The notes below the pieces were generated by a model, which saw nothing but the letters and a program-made list of their open reading frames with translations, did not search any database and was not told the DNA's origin. A stretch of 64,000 nucleotides of DNA, taken from positions 1 through 64,000 of the forward strand of contig NZ_PVTV01000019.1 in the NCBI RefSeq assembly GCF_003003055.1. The letters run 5' to 3'. Within the stretch, counting starts at the first letter, position 1. Each line of letters starts with the position of its first letter. The DNA is from Jezberella montanilacus. Its GTDB lineage: Bacteria; Pseudomonadota; Gammaproteobacteria; Burkholderiales; Burkholderiaceae_B. Positions 16,708 through 26,227 of this stretch are shown one piece after another. Both the position numbers and the translations under genes were made by a program.

Positions 16708-18165
16708 TTAAGCCGCGACGGGCGCTTGAGTTGACCCAGGCAACTGGGGAATTGGCGCATCAATAAACTTTTTAGAGGCGACCGTTTTGAAAACGTTAAA
16801 AGCCATAATCAACATACCACTTAAGAAACACAAGCCTCCCAACAACCGGATCAGGTAGAACGGGAAGTTTGCTTTGACACTTTCAACAAAGGAGTAGGTT
16901 AAGGTGCCGTCCGCTTCAAAAGCTCTCCACATGAGCCCCTGCATGACGCCGGCAATCCACATCGCAGCGATATAGATCACAACCCCAATCGTTGCAATCC
17001 AGAAATGCAACTCGATCAATTGCTTGCTGTACATATCTTTTTGTCCAACCAAGCGCGGGATCAGATAGTACAAAGAGCCGATCGAGATCATCGCCACCCA
17101 ACCCAACGCGCCCGAATGGACATGACCAATTACCCAGTCAGTGTAGTGAGACAGACTATTTACGGTCTTGATCGACATCATCGACCCTTCGAATGTCGAC
17201 ATGCCATAGAAGGACAGGGCCACGACCATGAATTTAAGAATGGGGTCATGGCGCAACTTTTGCCAGGCACCCGATAACGTCATGATCCCGTTGATCATGC
17301 CACCCCATGATGGTGCTAACAGAATGATTGAAAACACTGTACCGAGGGACTGCGTCCAATCTGGTAGCGAGGTGAGCTGTAAATGATGCGGACCTGCCCA
17401 CATATAGGTGAAGTTCAACGCCCAAAAGTGCACAATGGACAGGCGATACGAATAAATCGGACGTTCAGCCTGCTTGGGAATGAAGTAGTACATCATGCCG
17501 AGAAAGCTGGTGGTCAAAAAGAAACCGACTGCATTATGACCATACCACCACTGAATCATCGCATCTTGGGTGCCTGAATAGGCTGAGTAGGATTTGAACC
17601 ACCCTGCTGGCATCTCTATGTTGTTGACGATATGCAGGATGGCAATCGTCAAAATGTAAGCCCCAAAAAACCAGTTCGAAACGTAAATATGTTTTGTTTT
17701 ACGCTTCATCAAAGTGCCAAAGAAAACGATGGCATAGGCGACCCAGACAATCGTAATCAGAATATCGATGGGCCACTCAAGCTCAGCGTATTCTTTTGAT
17801 GTCGACAGCCCCATGGGCAAAGTGATCGCTGCAGAGACAATGACCGCTTGCCAGCCCCAGAAAGTAAAAGCAGCTAATTTATCGCTGAACAATCGCACCT
17901 GACAGGTTCTTTGCACGACGTAATAAGAGGTCGCAAAGAGCGCAGAACCGCCGAAGGCAAAAATCACCGCATTGGTGTGAAGAGGCCGCAGGCGACCATA
18001 GCTGAGCCACGGGATATCAAACGTAATTTCAGGCCACACTAATTGGGCAGCCAGAATCACGCCAACAAGCATCCCGACGATCCCCCAAATAACTGTGACG
18101 ATGGCAAACTGGCTAACAATTTTGTAATTGAAAAACTCTTTTCTGTTGTCTACAGCAGTAACCAT
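16708..18165 (-). CDS. ccoN: cbb3 oxidase catalytic subunit I
   Basis: A 485-residue protein with about twelve membrane helices and the expected haem/copper ligands. These are [19 protein letters not shown] (low-spin haem His), [13 protein letters not shown] and WAGPHHLQ (Cu-B His), and [10 protein letters not shown] (haem b3 and b His). CcoN reduces O2 to water with high affinity and pumps protons. AAAGGGGACAAC precedes the ATG. It follows ccoS after 87 bases, which may hold a separate promoter; I saw no convincing FNR box there. Confidence 0.96.
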   Translation of the reverse strand: MVTAVDNRKEFFNYKIVSQFAIVTVIWGIVGMLVGVILAAQLVWPEITFDIPWLSYGRLRPLHTNAVIFAFGGSALFATSYYVVQRTCQVRLFSDKLAAFTFWGWQAVIVSAAITLPMGLSTSKEYAELEWPIDILITIVWVAYAIVFFGTLMKRKTKHIYVSNWFFGAYILTIAILHIVNNIEMPAGWFKSYSAYSGTQDAMIQWWYGHNAVGFFLTTSFLGMMYYFIPKQAERPIYSYRLSIVHFWALNFTYMWAGPHHLQLTSLPDWTQSLGTVFSIILLAPSWGGMINGIMTLSGAWQKLRHDPILKFMVVALSFYGMSTFEGSMMSIKTVNSLSHYTDWVIGHVHSGALGWVAMISIGSLYYLIPRLVGQKDMYSKQLIELHFWIATIGVVIYIAAMWIAGVMQGLMWRAFEADGTLTYSFVESVKANFPFYLIRLLGGLCFLSGMLIMAFNVFKTVASKKFIDAPIPQLPGSTQAPVAA

Positions 18166-18252
18166 GTTGTCCCCTTTAGGTTGACCTATGGGAAAAAGAT
18201 TACTTTACTTTTGAGTTTCCGGTCGGTATAGCAAAGTAAATCAGTCGGCTAT

Positions 18253-18411
18253 TCACTGATCTTGCTTGGGGGTATCGTCGTCCAACAGAATCGCTTCGCC
18301 CGGCCCTTTCATATCCTCAAACTGATCATTTTTAATTGCCCAAGAAAACACCCAGGCAATCAAAGCGATCACCAAGATAGACAACGGAATGAGGATGTAA
18401 AGGCTTTCCAT
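18253..18411 (-). CDS. ccoS: cbb3 oxidase maturation protein CcoS
   Basis: A 52-residue protein, MESLYILIPLSILVIALIAW then VFSWAIKNDQFEDMKGPGEA and an acidic end. It has one membrane helix followed by the conserved W-A-x-K-x-x-Q-F-D/E-D-M/L pattern of CcoS/FixS. CcoS is needed for insertion of haem and copper cofactors into cbb3 oxidase. It lies nine bases after ccoI in the same direction and before ccoN. Confidence 0.92.
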   Translation of the reverse strand: MESLYILIPLSILVIALIAWVFSWAIKNDQFEDMKGPGEAILLDDDTPKQDQ

Positions 18412-18420
18412 TGGGTCAGT

Positions 18421-20880
18421 CTACGCTTTTCTCAAACGCCAGGCGTTTAAGGTCACTAACAAAGAAGATAGGGACATGCCAATCCCCGCTATCCAGGGAT
18501 TAATCAAACCGAGCATGGCAATCGGAATCATCACACTGTTGTAGACACAAGCCCAAATGAGATTCATTTTGATGATTAACCGCGTGCGGTGAGACAGTCT
18601 CATTATTTTTGATAGCGGCGCTAATGATCCGCTGGTCAAAACAGCATCTGCGCCGGCGACAGCTAAGGGGGCGCCTGCCCCAACTGCAATCGACACATTG
18701 GCCTTTGCAAGCAAAGGGGCGTCATTGATCCCATCACCAATCGCGAGCACTAACCCACCAGCCTCTTGTAGAGCCTGGACGTATTGATATTTGTCTTCTG
18801 GGCTACATGCCCCTCGGTATGTTTTGATTCCGACATGCGCTGCCCACCAAAAAACCGTCCCGGGATCATCACCTGAAATTAGATGAACGTTGATGCCACG
18901 AGACCTCGCAGCCTCGAGCAAGTCGGCAAGCCCAGGACGGAATTGATCAAGAAAAATGAAACTGGCCATTCTCCCATTTTCATCGCTCAAGTGGACTTGA
19001 CCATACTGCCCATCCATGTCGACTGGCATTAGCCCGAGCCAGTCAGAGGAACCTAACCGATAGTTTCCAGACACTAGCCCTCGGCCAAGATAGTTTTTGA
19101 CTGGCTCTTGCAAAACCGCCGTTGCAATGTCACGGTCCCTCGCAGCGCGTGAGATTGCAACGGCCAAGGGATGTTGTTGCGCGACCTCTAAGGCAGCAGC
19201 AACCGACAACACAGCTGCTTCAGTGAGACCAGCGCGTAGATTTTCTATGGAGATCAGTTCAGGTTCGCCAAGCGTGATGGTTCCCGTTTTATCAATGACC
19301 AAGTCAGTCGCCTTCGCTATGCACTCCATCACATGACCGCGCACAATCAGCAAACCCAATTTCGTGGCGGTACCCTGCGAGGCTGCGAGTGCGGTAGGGA
19401 TAGCGAGGGACAGCGCACAAGGGCAACTCGCCACCAAAACAGCCATCAGCACGGTCCACGATCGACTCGGGTCAACGAATAACCAAGCTGCCGCGGACAA
19501 AAAAGCACTGAACATCAACAGGACAACAAATAAGCCAGCCCAGTTCTCGGTTTTCCTGAGCAAGACTGGCTTCGCTGCTAAGGCTTGATCAAGTAGCGAG
19601 GCGATACCGGCAATGCGTGTTGATTGACCCAGCGCGACGATCTTGAGAATCAATGGATTGACGATGTTATGCGTGCCTGCAAAAACAGGATCGCCCATAT
19701 TTTTTTGAATCGACTTCGACTCACCGGTAAGCAAGGCCTCATTGACTGAACTGGCGGAATCCAGTACGACGGCATCCATAGGGATTACGTCGCCCGCTCG
19801 GACTCGAATGATCTCGCCAACACGACAATTGACAACTGGGACCACCTGAATCTGTGGCGAAAGCGGATAGTCGACATAGCGTTCACACGTTGCGGGCAAT
19901 TGCTTGGCGAGCGCTTCAGCGCCGCTCTGAGCATCTTGCCGGGCAAGCAGTTCAACATAACGCGCCAGCAGTACAAAGGCGACAAACATGGTGATCGAAT
20001 CAAAATAACTGGGGCCAGCGCGCGAGAGGGTGTTGATGGTTCCAACAAAAAACGCCAGGCCGAGAGCCAACGCAATGGGTACATCCATATTCAGTTGACG
20101 ACTGGTCACGAACAAACCAATACTTTGCCAGGCGGATCGAAAAATCGGCGCCGCCGAATAAAGCATGACCGGCACAGTGAACAGCCAACTGGTCCACGCC
20201 AAGAGCGAGTTGAAGTCCGGTGTCAAATTCGCTGTCCCAACGTAGGACGGCCAGGCGTACATCATCACTTGCATCATGCCAAGTAAGGCGACACCGAGCC
20301 GTGCTAGCAATTGACGACGTTCTTTTCTTGCCTTTTCAAACGATAACGAAGGTTCAAAGGGCCAAGCTTCGTAACCAATTCGCTCGATCTCAAACAGCAA
20401 AGTGGACAAGTGAATGACGCGGGGCGTGAAAATGATTCTGGCTTTTTGAGTAACGTAATTGATTTGAATATCTTTCACACCTGGTTGTTTGCGAAGATGA
20501 TTCTCACAAAGCCACACGCACGCAGCACAGCGAATTTTCTCCAGCTTGAGAGTGGTTTCAATATCATCCTCGTTTGCCGCAGGCCGAGTAAACCGGCTCA
20601 GTAACGACGGGTCGTCATACGCTAAGAGTCTTTCAGAAATCTGATCGTCGGTAAGCGCTGATGAAGGCTTGGCATTAGCTTCGCGTCGTCTGGTGTAAAA
20701 AATATCCAGTCCCTCGCCATGAATCGTCTTTGCAATAGCCAGGCAACCCGGGCAACAGAAATAACGCAGGTGTCCAGCCAAATTTTCTTCCAAGGCTTCA
20801 GGTTGAGCGATTGGACTGGAGCAGTGATAGCAGAGGTAATCAGGTGGGCAGTTTGTCATAGCTTGATTGGGCTTGCGCAT
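18421..20880 (-). CDS. ccoI: Copper-transporting P1B ATPase of the FixI/CcoI type
   Basis: An 819-residue P-type ATPase. An N-terminal Cys-rich zinc-ribbon-like segment (CYHCSSPI, YFCCPGCLAIA) precedes a heavy-metal domain with IRCAACVWLCE. Other motifs are the TGES loop, the ion-path motif ASCPCALSLAIP, the phosphorylation site DKTGTITLGEP and GDGINDAPLLAKANV. CcoI exports copper for assembly of the cbb3 Cu-B centre. ATG 20880 has AGGTG at proper distance; an ATG eight codons upstream has poor spacing. Divergent from the transketolase genes. Confidence 0.95.
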   Translation of the reverse strand: MRKPNQAMTNCPPDYLCYHCSSPIAQPEALEENLAGHLRYFCCPGCLAIAKTIHGEGLDIFYTRRREANAKPSSALTDDQISERLLAYDDPSLLSRFTRPAANEDDIETTLKLEKIRCAACVWLCENHLRKQPGVKDIQINYVTQKARIIFTPRVIHLSTLLFEIERIGYEAWPFEPSLSFEKARKERRQLLARLGVALLGMMQVMMYAWPSYVGTANLTPDFNSLLAWTSWLFTVPVMLYSAAPIFRSAWQSIGLFVTSRQLNMDVPIALALGLAFFVGTINTLSRAGPSYFDSITMFVAFVLLARYVELLARQDAQSGAEALAKQLPATCERYVDYPLSPQIQVVPVVNCRVGEIIRVRAGDVIPMDAVVLDSASSVNEALLTGESKSIQKNMGDPVFAGTHNIVNPLILKIVALGQSTRIAGIASLLDQALAAKPVLLRKTENWAGLFVVLLMFSAFLSAAAWLFVDPSRSWTVLMAVLVASCPCALSLAIPTALAASQGTATKLGLLIVRGHVMECIAKATDLVIDKTGTITLGEPELISIENLRAGLTEAAVLSVAAALEVAQQHPLAVAISRAARDRDIATAVLQEPVKNYLGRGLVSGNYRLGSSDWLGLMPVDMDGQYGQVHLSDENGRMASFIFLDQFRPGLADLLEAARSRGINVHLISGDDPGTVFWWAAHVGIKTYRGACSPEDKYQYVQALQEAGGLVLAIGDGINDAPLLAKANVSIAVGAGAPLAVAGADAVLTSGSLAPLSKIMRLSHRTRLIIKMNLIWACVYNSVMIPIAMLGLINPWIAGIGMSLSSLLVTLNAWRLRKA

Positions 20881-20975
20881 GCAGACACCTGTTTCGATGA
20901 GCATTCTTCTAACCTTTGTTCCCTTTTATACTAAATCAGAGTTGTACTCTAGGTTTATATGGAATAAAAATAGAA

Positions 20976-21857
20976 ATGGCCGAAGCCCTTCACTCAAAAA
21001 ATCGAGACAATATGCAAGAATTAATCAATAGATTAAGTCAGGTCGCCTATCGAATCCGTCGATTCGCGTTACGGATGGGCGAAGTCCAAGGCCAAGGCTA
21101 TATCGGCCAAGCTCTCGGTTGGGCAGACGTACTGGCGGTGGCCTATGGTCACGCCTTGAGCTTTCGAGCCGATGATCCTGCCTGGGAGCAACGCGACCGT
21201 TTTCTGTTATCCCATGGTCACTACGCTATCGCTTTCTACGCAGCCCTCATCGAAGCCGGCATCATTGCAGAGAGCGAGCTTGAGACCTACGGCTGCGATG
21301 ACAGCCGCTTGCCCATGTCGGGCATGGCCACCTATACCCCGGGGATGGAAATGTCTGGTGGCTCCCTGGGTCAAGGGCTACCCATCGCAGTCGGCATGGC
21401 ATTAGGCTTAAGACTCAAGGGCAACCGTGCCTTTGTCTATAACTCCATGTCTGATGGTGAGCTGGATGAAGGTGCGACATGGGAAGCCGCCATGGGTGCA
21501 GCCCACCACGGTCTGTCCAATCTGATTTGTCTGATCGACATCAACAACCAACAGGCAGATGGGCATTCGGGCAAGGTGATGGGCTTCGAACCCCTCGCGG
21601 ATAAATGGGCAGCGTTTGGCTGGCATGTTCAACGAATAGACGGCAATGACTTACCGGCCGTCATCAAGGCGTTTGATATTGCTCGTTCAGCAGCAGGCAA
21701 TATGCCACGCGTTATTTTGTTTGATACCTTGATGGGCAAAGGCGTGCCATTTCTTGAGCAGCGTGAAAAAAACCATTTCATCCGCGTTGACCCACCAGAG
21801 TGGCAGCATGCCCTTGAGATTCTAGACAACGCTCAACAAGCAGGATCATCAATATGA
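20976..21857 (+). CDS. Transketolase-like N-terminal subunit (thiamine diphosphate binding)
   Basis: A 293-residue protein equal to the N-terminal third of transketolase. It has DRFLLSHGHYAIAFYA, MSGGSLGQGLPIAVGMALG and the ThDP/metal motif SMSDGELDEG...INNQQADG. Split transketolases occur in sugar catabolic operons, for example apulose-type pathways, and transfer two-carbon units. The gene overlaps the next by four bases (ATGA). ATG 20976 is chosen, since upstream codons are not conserved-looking; ATG 21012 is also possible. Confidence 0.88.
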   Translation: MAEALHSKNRDNMQELINRLSQVAYRIRRFALRMGEVQGQGYIGQALGWADVLAVAYGHALSFRADDPAWEQRDRFLLSHGHYAIAFYAALIEAGIIAESELETYGCDDSRLPMSGMATYTPGMEMSGGSLGQGLPIAVGMALGLRLKGNRAFVYNSMSDGELDEGATWEAAMGAAHHGLSNLICLIDINNQQADGHSGKVMGFEPLADKWAAFGWHVQRIDGNDLPAVIKAFDIARSAAGNMPRVILFDTLMGKGVPFLEQREKNHFIRVDPPEWQHALEILDNAQQAGSSI

Positions 21858-22861
21858 ACGCGCCCAAGAGCATTGCAAAACCCCGCTTAACCACCTCAGC
21901 GATGATTGCATCGATTGCGTCTGAAGGTCAACGGGTACGGGCGGCCCCGTTTGGCAAAGCATTAGTCGAGCTGGGTGAAACAAGACATGACATCGTCGGC
22001 CTGACCGCTGACTTGGCAAAATATACAGACCTTCATTTATTCGCCCAAGCCTATCCAGACAGATTTTTTCAAATGGGCATGGCCGAACAACTTTTAATGG
22101 GCGCTGCTGGCGGCATGGCCAAAGAAGGCTTTGTGCCCTTCGCAACCACTTACGCCGTGTTTGGTACAAGGCGTGCCTACGATTTTGTGCATCAAGTCAT
22201 TGCCGAAGAAAACCTCAACGTGAAAATCTGCTGTGCACTGCCGGGTCTCACGACCGGTTACGGCCCTAGCCATCAAGCGACCGATGACCTCGCCATGATG
22301 CGGGCCATACCGGGCATGACGATCGTAGATCCCTGTGACGCGCTAGATATAGAACAAGCGGTGCCGCAGATCGCCGAGCATAACGGCCCTGTCTATATGC
22401 GCTTATTACGAGGTAGCGTGCCGTTGGTGCTTGATGAGTACGATTATCGGTTTGAGCTGGGCAAAGCAAAAATGCTTTGTGAAGGCAATGACGTGCTGAT
22501 CATCTCAAGCGGCTTTATGACCATGCGTTCGCTTGAGGTCGCTAAATCGCTAGCCAACGATAAGGTCAGCGTAGCCGTCATGCACTGCCCAACCATCAAA
22601 CCCCTGGACGAAGCGTCAATTCTTCAGGCCGTGAGCAGTCTGCCGAGATTAGTAGTCATCGCTGAAAACCATTCAGTGATCGGTGGTTTGGGCGAAGCCG
22701 TCGCCAGCACATTGTTACGCCATCAGGTTCAACCGGCTGGATTCCAACTGGCTGGTTTACCTGATGCGTTTCTTGACGCGGGCGCTCTACCTACGCTTCA
22801 CGATCGTTACGGCATCAGTAGCGAAACGCTCGTCGCACGTATAAAAAATTGGCTTAATTGA
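21854..22861 (+). CDS. Transketolase-like C-terminal subunit
   Basis: A 335-residue partner of the previous gene carrying the pyrimidine-binding and C-terminal transketolase domains. GLTADLAKYTDLHLFAQAYP and FFQMGMAEQLLMGAAGGMAK contain the Glu that activates ThDP. YAVFGTRRAYDFVHQVIAEE, TTGYGPSHQATDDLAMMRAI and RLLRGSVPLV follow, and the last third is the Rossmann-like domain. Start and stop overlaps with neighbours indicate one transcript. Substrates are unknown; the next gene is a dehydrogenase. Confidence 0.9.
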   Translation: MNAPKSIAKPRLTTSAMIASIASEGQRVRAAPFGKALVELGETRHDIVGLTADLAKYTDLHLFAQAYPDRFFQMGMAEQLLMGAAGGMAKEGFVPFATTYAVFGTRRAYDFVHQVIAEENLNVKICCALPGLTTGYGPSHQATDDLAMMRAIPGMTIVDPCDALDIEQAVPQIAEHNGPVYMRLLRGSVPLVLDEYDYRFELGKAKMLCEGNDVLIISSGFMTMRSLEVAKSLANDKVSVAVMHCPTIKPLDEASILQAVSSLPRLVVIAENHSVIGGLGEAVASTLLRHQVQPAGFQLAGLPDAFLDAGALPTLHDRYGISSETLVARIKNWLN

Positions 22862-22884
22862 TAAAACTTCCGGAGACTAAAAAA

Positions 22885-23634
22885 ATGCTTCTTAAGGACA
22901 AGGTTGTAATTATTACTGGTGGTGCTGGGCTAAACGGCCTGGGTTTTGCGAGTGCGCGAATGATGGCCGAGCAAGGTGCAAGTATTGTCATTCTTGATTT
23001 AGCTCGTGCTCACCCAGAAGATGCAGCGGCACGCATCGGCGCGCAACATTTAGGCATCGTTGCAGACGTAACCGATAAAAGCGCATGCGAAAGGGCCGTG
23101 CAGACCGCGCTCGCTAAGTTTGGTCGTGTCGATGTACTGGTGAATAACGCCGGCATTACCCAACCACGCAAAACCGTCGACATTTCGATTGCCGATTACG
23201 AAGCAGTGCTGGACGTTAGCCTTCGCGGCAGCTTGTATATGTCGCAAGCCGTGCTGCCGGCTATGCAAGCCGCCAAGTCTGGCTCAATCATCTGCATCTC
23301 TTCAGTATCCGCCCAGCGGGGTGGTGGCATCGTCGGTGGGCCACATTATTCTGCGGCAAAGGGCGGCGTGCTGGGTCTTGCCAGAGCGATGGCGAGAGAG
23401 TTCGGGATTGATGGGATTCGGGTTAACTGTGTGACACCTGGCCTCATCGAGACAGACATCATGAAAGGACTAATCCCGGATGACAAAATGAGGCATATCC
23501 TGGATCAAATACCGATGAATCGCCTTGGCGAGCCATCGGACATTGCAGGCTGCGTGACGTTTCTTGCGAGTTCGCTGTCGAAGTACTGCACAGGCATGAC
23601 TCTCGACGTTAACGGTGGCATGCTGATTCATTGA
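22885..23634 (+). CDS. Short-chain dehydrogenase/reductase
   Basis: A 249-residue SDR with the nucleotide site VIITGGAGLNGLGFASARMM, VNNAGITQPR, the Ser in ICISSVSAQRG, and YSAAKGG for the catalytic Tyr and Lys. VNCVTPGLIETDI follows. An aspartate after beta-2 (ILDLARAH) points to NAD over NADP. GGAG lies eight bases before ATG 22885, better than the TTG overlapping the previous stop. With the split transketolase it probably acts on a sugar or sugar-alcohol intermediate. Confidence 0.9.
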   Translation: MLLKDKVVIITGGAGLNGLGFASARMMAEQGASIVILDLARAHPEDAAARIGAQHLGIVADVTDKSACERAVQTALAKFGRVDVLVNNAGITQPRKTVDISIADYEAVLDVSLRGSLYMSQAVLPAMQAAKSGSIICISSVSAQRGGGIVGGPHYSAAKGGVLGLARAMAREFGIDGIRVNCVTPGLIETDIMKGLIPDDKMRHILDQIPMNRLGEPSDIAGCVTFLASSLSKYCTGMTLDVNGGMLIH

Positions 23635-24413
23635 AAAACCCAGCGAGACGATGCAGCCAAGCCCGTCAAACTGCATGCCAAGGTCGCCACGCAGAGGATA
23701 TACGTAAGGGTGACGTTCTGAAACACGCGACCTGTTGGTCGACCAAAATAGGCCAGCTGAATACTTTTTTTCTTGAAGGCTTCGGTGTGTTTTTTTGAGA
23801 CAACAAAAGCTAAGCGAACCGGTACGGCATGATCTCGAAGGTAAGGCTGAACCGTTTTTTTCGGATCCTTGTGCGCCGGCCATTGAACCCGACATATAAA
23901 TCTGAATGTCCCAGTCCAATAACCGGTCGGGCGCGACGGATCGCGTTCAGGATTAACTGTTATGTCAGTTACCTGCGCTTTGGTTTTAATCGGTAAACCG
24001 CCGATCGCGTATTTCAGACTCACGTCGAATCCACAAAGCACTTGGTCATAGAAGGTCGGTAAGATTTCTTTACGCGCCTTATTGCGCGCCAAAGCATACG
24101 TGACCTGTTCGCTGAGATAAGCTCGAAGTAAGTCAAAAGCAATCTCTCGTATCTCTGGTAAATCCCCTTTGTCTGCCCGCCAGAACTTGACGAAACTCCA
24201 CATCATCGCTGCCGATAAACTTATCCAGACCACAAAAGACCATGGGGTGTTTGTTAATGAGGAGAACCACTGGAAATAGTCGGGTGATAACCCGAGCATG
24301 CTTAGTAATTGCAGAAAGAAACAGAGACTGATGATGAAAGCCAACAAATAAACCAATTGGCGAAACTTGGCCTCTTGCCTTCCTGAATGCCCTGTTTTAG
24401 CTTGATCGGTCAT
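23628..24413 (-). CDS. Hypothetical membrane protein
   Basis: I do not recognise this 261-residue protein. It has two membrane helices near the N-terminus (about 20-42 and 58-78). A soluble middle contains RAYLSEQVTYALARNKARKE, a cytosolic or periplasmic domain with KTKAQVTDITVNPERD and GYWTGTFRFICRVQWPAH, and a last helix near the C-terminus. The gene converges with the SDR gene, overlapping it by seven bases, and is separated from the bactofilin gene by a divergent AT-rich region. Confidence 0.65.
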   Translation of the reverse strand: MTDQAKTGHSGRQEAKFRQLVYLLAFIISLCFFLQLLSMLGLSPDYFQWFSSLTNTPWSFVVWISLSAAMMWSFVKFWRADKGDLPEIREIAFDLLRAYLSEQVTYALARNKARKEILPTFYDQVLCGFDVSLKYAIGGLPIKTKAQVTDITVNPERDPSRPTGYWTGTFRFICRVQWPAHKDPKKTVQPYLRDHAVPVRLAFVVSKKHTEAFKKKSIQLAYFGRPTGRVFQNVTLTYILCVATLACSLTGLAASSRWVFQ

Positions 24414-24660
24414 CGAACTTGTTACAAAGTTTCAATTTTTTCTCAACGCATCGGTCAAATTGCCTCTTCGAGAAGATACTAAAAAGTTTTATAACAAGCA
24501 ACTAATTAGGAACATATCTTCACAAATTACTTGAAGATATTCAATGAAATCAACGATCTTTTTTGTATTACATGCATAAAAAAAATAACAATTTGTAACT
24601 ATTCTGCGCTTAAACTGCCCATCCGGACGATTTTTGTTGTCAACCACTGAGGCTAATCCG

Positions 24661-25092
24661 ATGTTTGGTCCAAAAAACAACAAACTTGGCAATTCAATTG
24701 AGCGCTTTGATACCATTATTGGTCAATCGCTGCGGGTTGAGGGCAATCTCCTGGTCAGCCAGGCCATCCGTGTAGACGGTTACGTCAACGGCAACATCTT
24801 TCAGGCAGACAGCGAGACGGCGACCGTTGCGGTGGCTGAAGGCGCAATGGTGATCGGCGACGTACGCGCCAGCCACGTCATCATCTCTGGCAGGCTCAAA
24901 GGGAATATTTTTTCAACCGCCCGCGTCGAAATCTTGAAGACTGCAGAAATAGAAGGCGACATTATTTTTGGCTCGGTCGGTATTGAAGTCGGCGCGAGGG
25001 TGACCGGCAAGCTCAGCCCCATTGAAACAACCGAGCAAGAGAATGCAGCTGTCCAGCTCATCGCTCAAACCACACAGCAAATTACTTTGTAA
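24661..25092 (+). CDS. Bactofilin (polymer-forming cytoskeletal protein)
   Basis: A 143-residue bactofilin. The core is a right-handed beta-helix with hydrophobic repeats: TIIGQSLRVEGNLLVSQAIR, VDGYVNGNI, AEGAMVIGDVRASHVIISGR, LKGNIFSTARVEILKTAEIE and GDIIFG. Short polar tails flank it. Bactofilins polymerise without nucleotide and position envelope enzymes. GAGG lies eight bases before ATG 24661, so I prefer it to the upstream TTG. A LytM-type peptidase gene follows five bases after the stop, a pairing known from other bacteria where bactofilin scaffolds a peptidoglycan hydrolase. Confidence 0.9.
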   Translation: MFGPKNNKLGNSIERFDTIIGQSLRVEGNLLVSQAIRVDGYVNGNIFQADSETATVAVAEGAMVIGDVRASHVIISGRLKGNIFSTARVEILKTAEIEGDIIFGSVGIEVGARVTGKLSPIETTEQENAAVQLIAQTTQQITL

Positions 25093-25097
25093 GCGCC

Positions 25098-26093
25098 ATG
25101 CAGATATTCTGGGTATCGAGCTCCGTTGGCGAAATCAAAAGCGTCAACCTGACAAAAAAGACCCTCGCCATGTGGTTAATAGTCGCCACCATGGCTCTGA
25201 TCAGTTTCGGAATCATCGTCGAATATGTGCGGGCTCGTCTGGCACTCAGAATTGATTTCAGCTTGACATCAGAACCAGTCAATCTGCATCGCACGACAAA
25301 AGTCGAGAGTCTTCAAAACGAGATTGCCAATCTTAATAAGCTCTACCACGCACGCTTAGCGGAGGCGCGAAAACAAGCTGACGCAACACAGCAAGCCATG
25401 AAAGATCGGCTGATTCAGATTCAAAGACAAGCAGACATCAGTTTTCAAAAAGTTAAAGAGTTAGAAGTCGCCAATCGCAAACTAACTGCCATTGCAACCC
25501 CCCCTGCCTTGTTAAACGAAAAGCAAAAAAATACCGGCTTGGGCGGACCGTTTCGTCCAGAACCAAAAACACCAACAGGTGCAGATCTTCCGGTCGTGCT
25601 TGAAGAGACACTAGAAGAACTGACACAAAGAAACCAGTTCATTATCGAATCCGCAGCTCGATGGGATCAACAAATAGCATGGCTAATTCACAAGCCCATC
25701 ACCATCCCCGTTAATAACAACGTATTTGTATCCAGCCCTTTCGGGACACGGATAGATCCCATCACTAATTCTTTGAGCAGACACACTGGTCTAGATTTTC
25801 AAGCGTCAGCGGGCACACCCATTTTTTCATCGGGGGCTGGCGTCGTCGAAAAAGCTGGCTGGGATCCTGAATACGGTAACGAGGTACTCATTAATCACGG
25901 CGATGGATTCATCACACGCTACGCCCACGCAAGCCAGCTCCTGGTTAAAACGGGCGACTCCGTCGAGTATCAGCAACTCATCGCAAAGTCCGGCAGCACA
26001 GGCCGGACTACGGGCCCTCACCTGCATTTTGAAGTGATCAAAGACAGCAAGGCGATTGATCCCAGCAAAGTCCTCATCGGCTTAAGTCGCTAA
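25098..26093 (+). CDS. M23-family (LytM) peptidoglycan peptidase with coiled coil
   Basis: A 331-residue protein with one N-terminal membrane helix (about 24-45). A coiled coil covers about 65-135 (SLQNEIANLNKLYHARLAEA and following). The C-terminal LytM domain has RHTGLDFQ, DGFITRYAHAS and the metal site GPHLHFEV. Zinc ligands appear intact, so it should be an active endopeptidase cutting peptidoglycan crosslinks, not only an EnvC-like activator. It is co-transcribed with the bactofilin, which likely localises it. Confidence 0.9.
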   Translation: MQIFWVSSSVGEIKSVNLTKKTLAMWLIVATMALISFGIIVEYVRARLALRIDFSLTSEPVNLHRTTKVESLQNEIANLNKLYHARLAEARKQADATQQAMKDRLIQIQRQADISFQKVKELEVANRKLTAIATPPALLNEKQKNTGLGGPFRPEPKTPTGADLPVVLEETLEELTQRNQFIIESAARWDQQIAWLIHKPITIPVNNNVFVSSPFGTRIDPITNSLSRHTGLDFQASAGTPIFSSGAGVVEKAGWDPEYGNEVLINHGDGFITRYAHASQLLVKTGDSVEYQQLIAKSGSTGRTTGPHLHFEVIKDSKAIDPSKVLIGLSR

Positions 26094-26164
26094 GCGTCAA
26101 GCCTCGCTTGTTAACGGCGCAGCACCGTCAGCCCGCAAATATTGTAAATTAAGCCTCTTCGCGC

Positions 26165-26189
26165 TAATCCGCCGGCATTTTGCGGATTA
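26165..26189. repeat. 8-bp inverted repeat upstream of the YeeE/YedE gene
   Basis: TAATCCGC (26165-26172) and GCGGATTA (26182-26189) are perfect complements around a 9-base loop. No T-run follows on either strand. It lies about 40 bases before the chosen start codon of the transporter gene and could be an operator or leader hairpin. Confidence 0.35.
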
Positions 26190-26227
26190 AATGCATCAAT
26201 CCCATCGCTAAACAAGACAAACACAAT

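Noticed and set aside
18166-18252. An FNR/Anr box upstream of ccoN
   Set aside because: The nearest sequence (TTGACCTATGGGAA) matches only one half of TTGAT-N4-ATCAA. I do not consider it a supported site.
24489-24716. A 75-codon minus-strand frame ahead of the bactofilin gene
   Set aside because: It overlaps the bactofilin start, lies in AT-rich intergenic DNA, and has no ribosome site or recognisable features.
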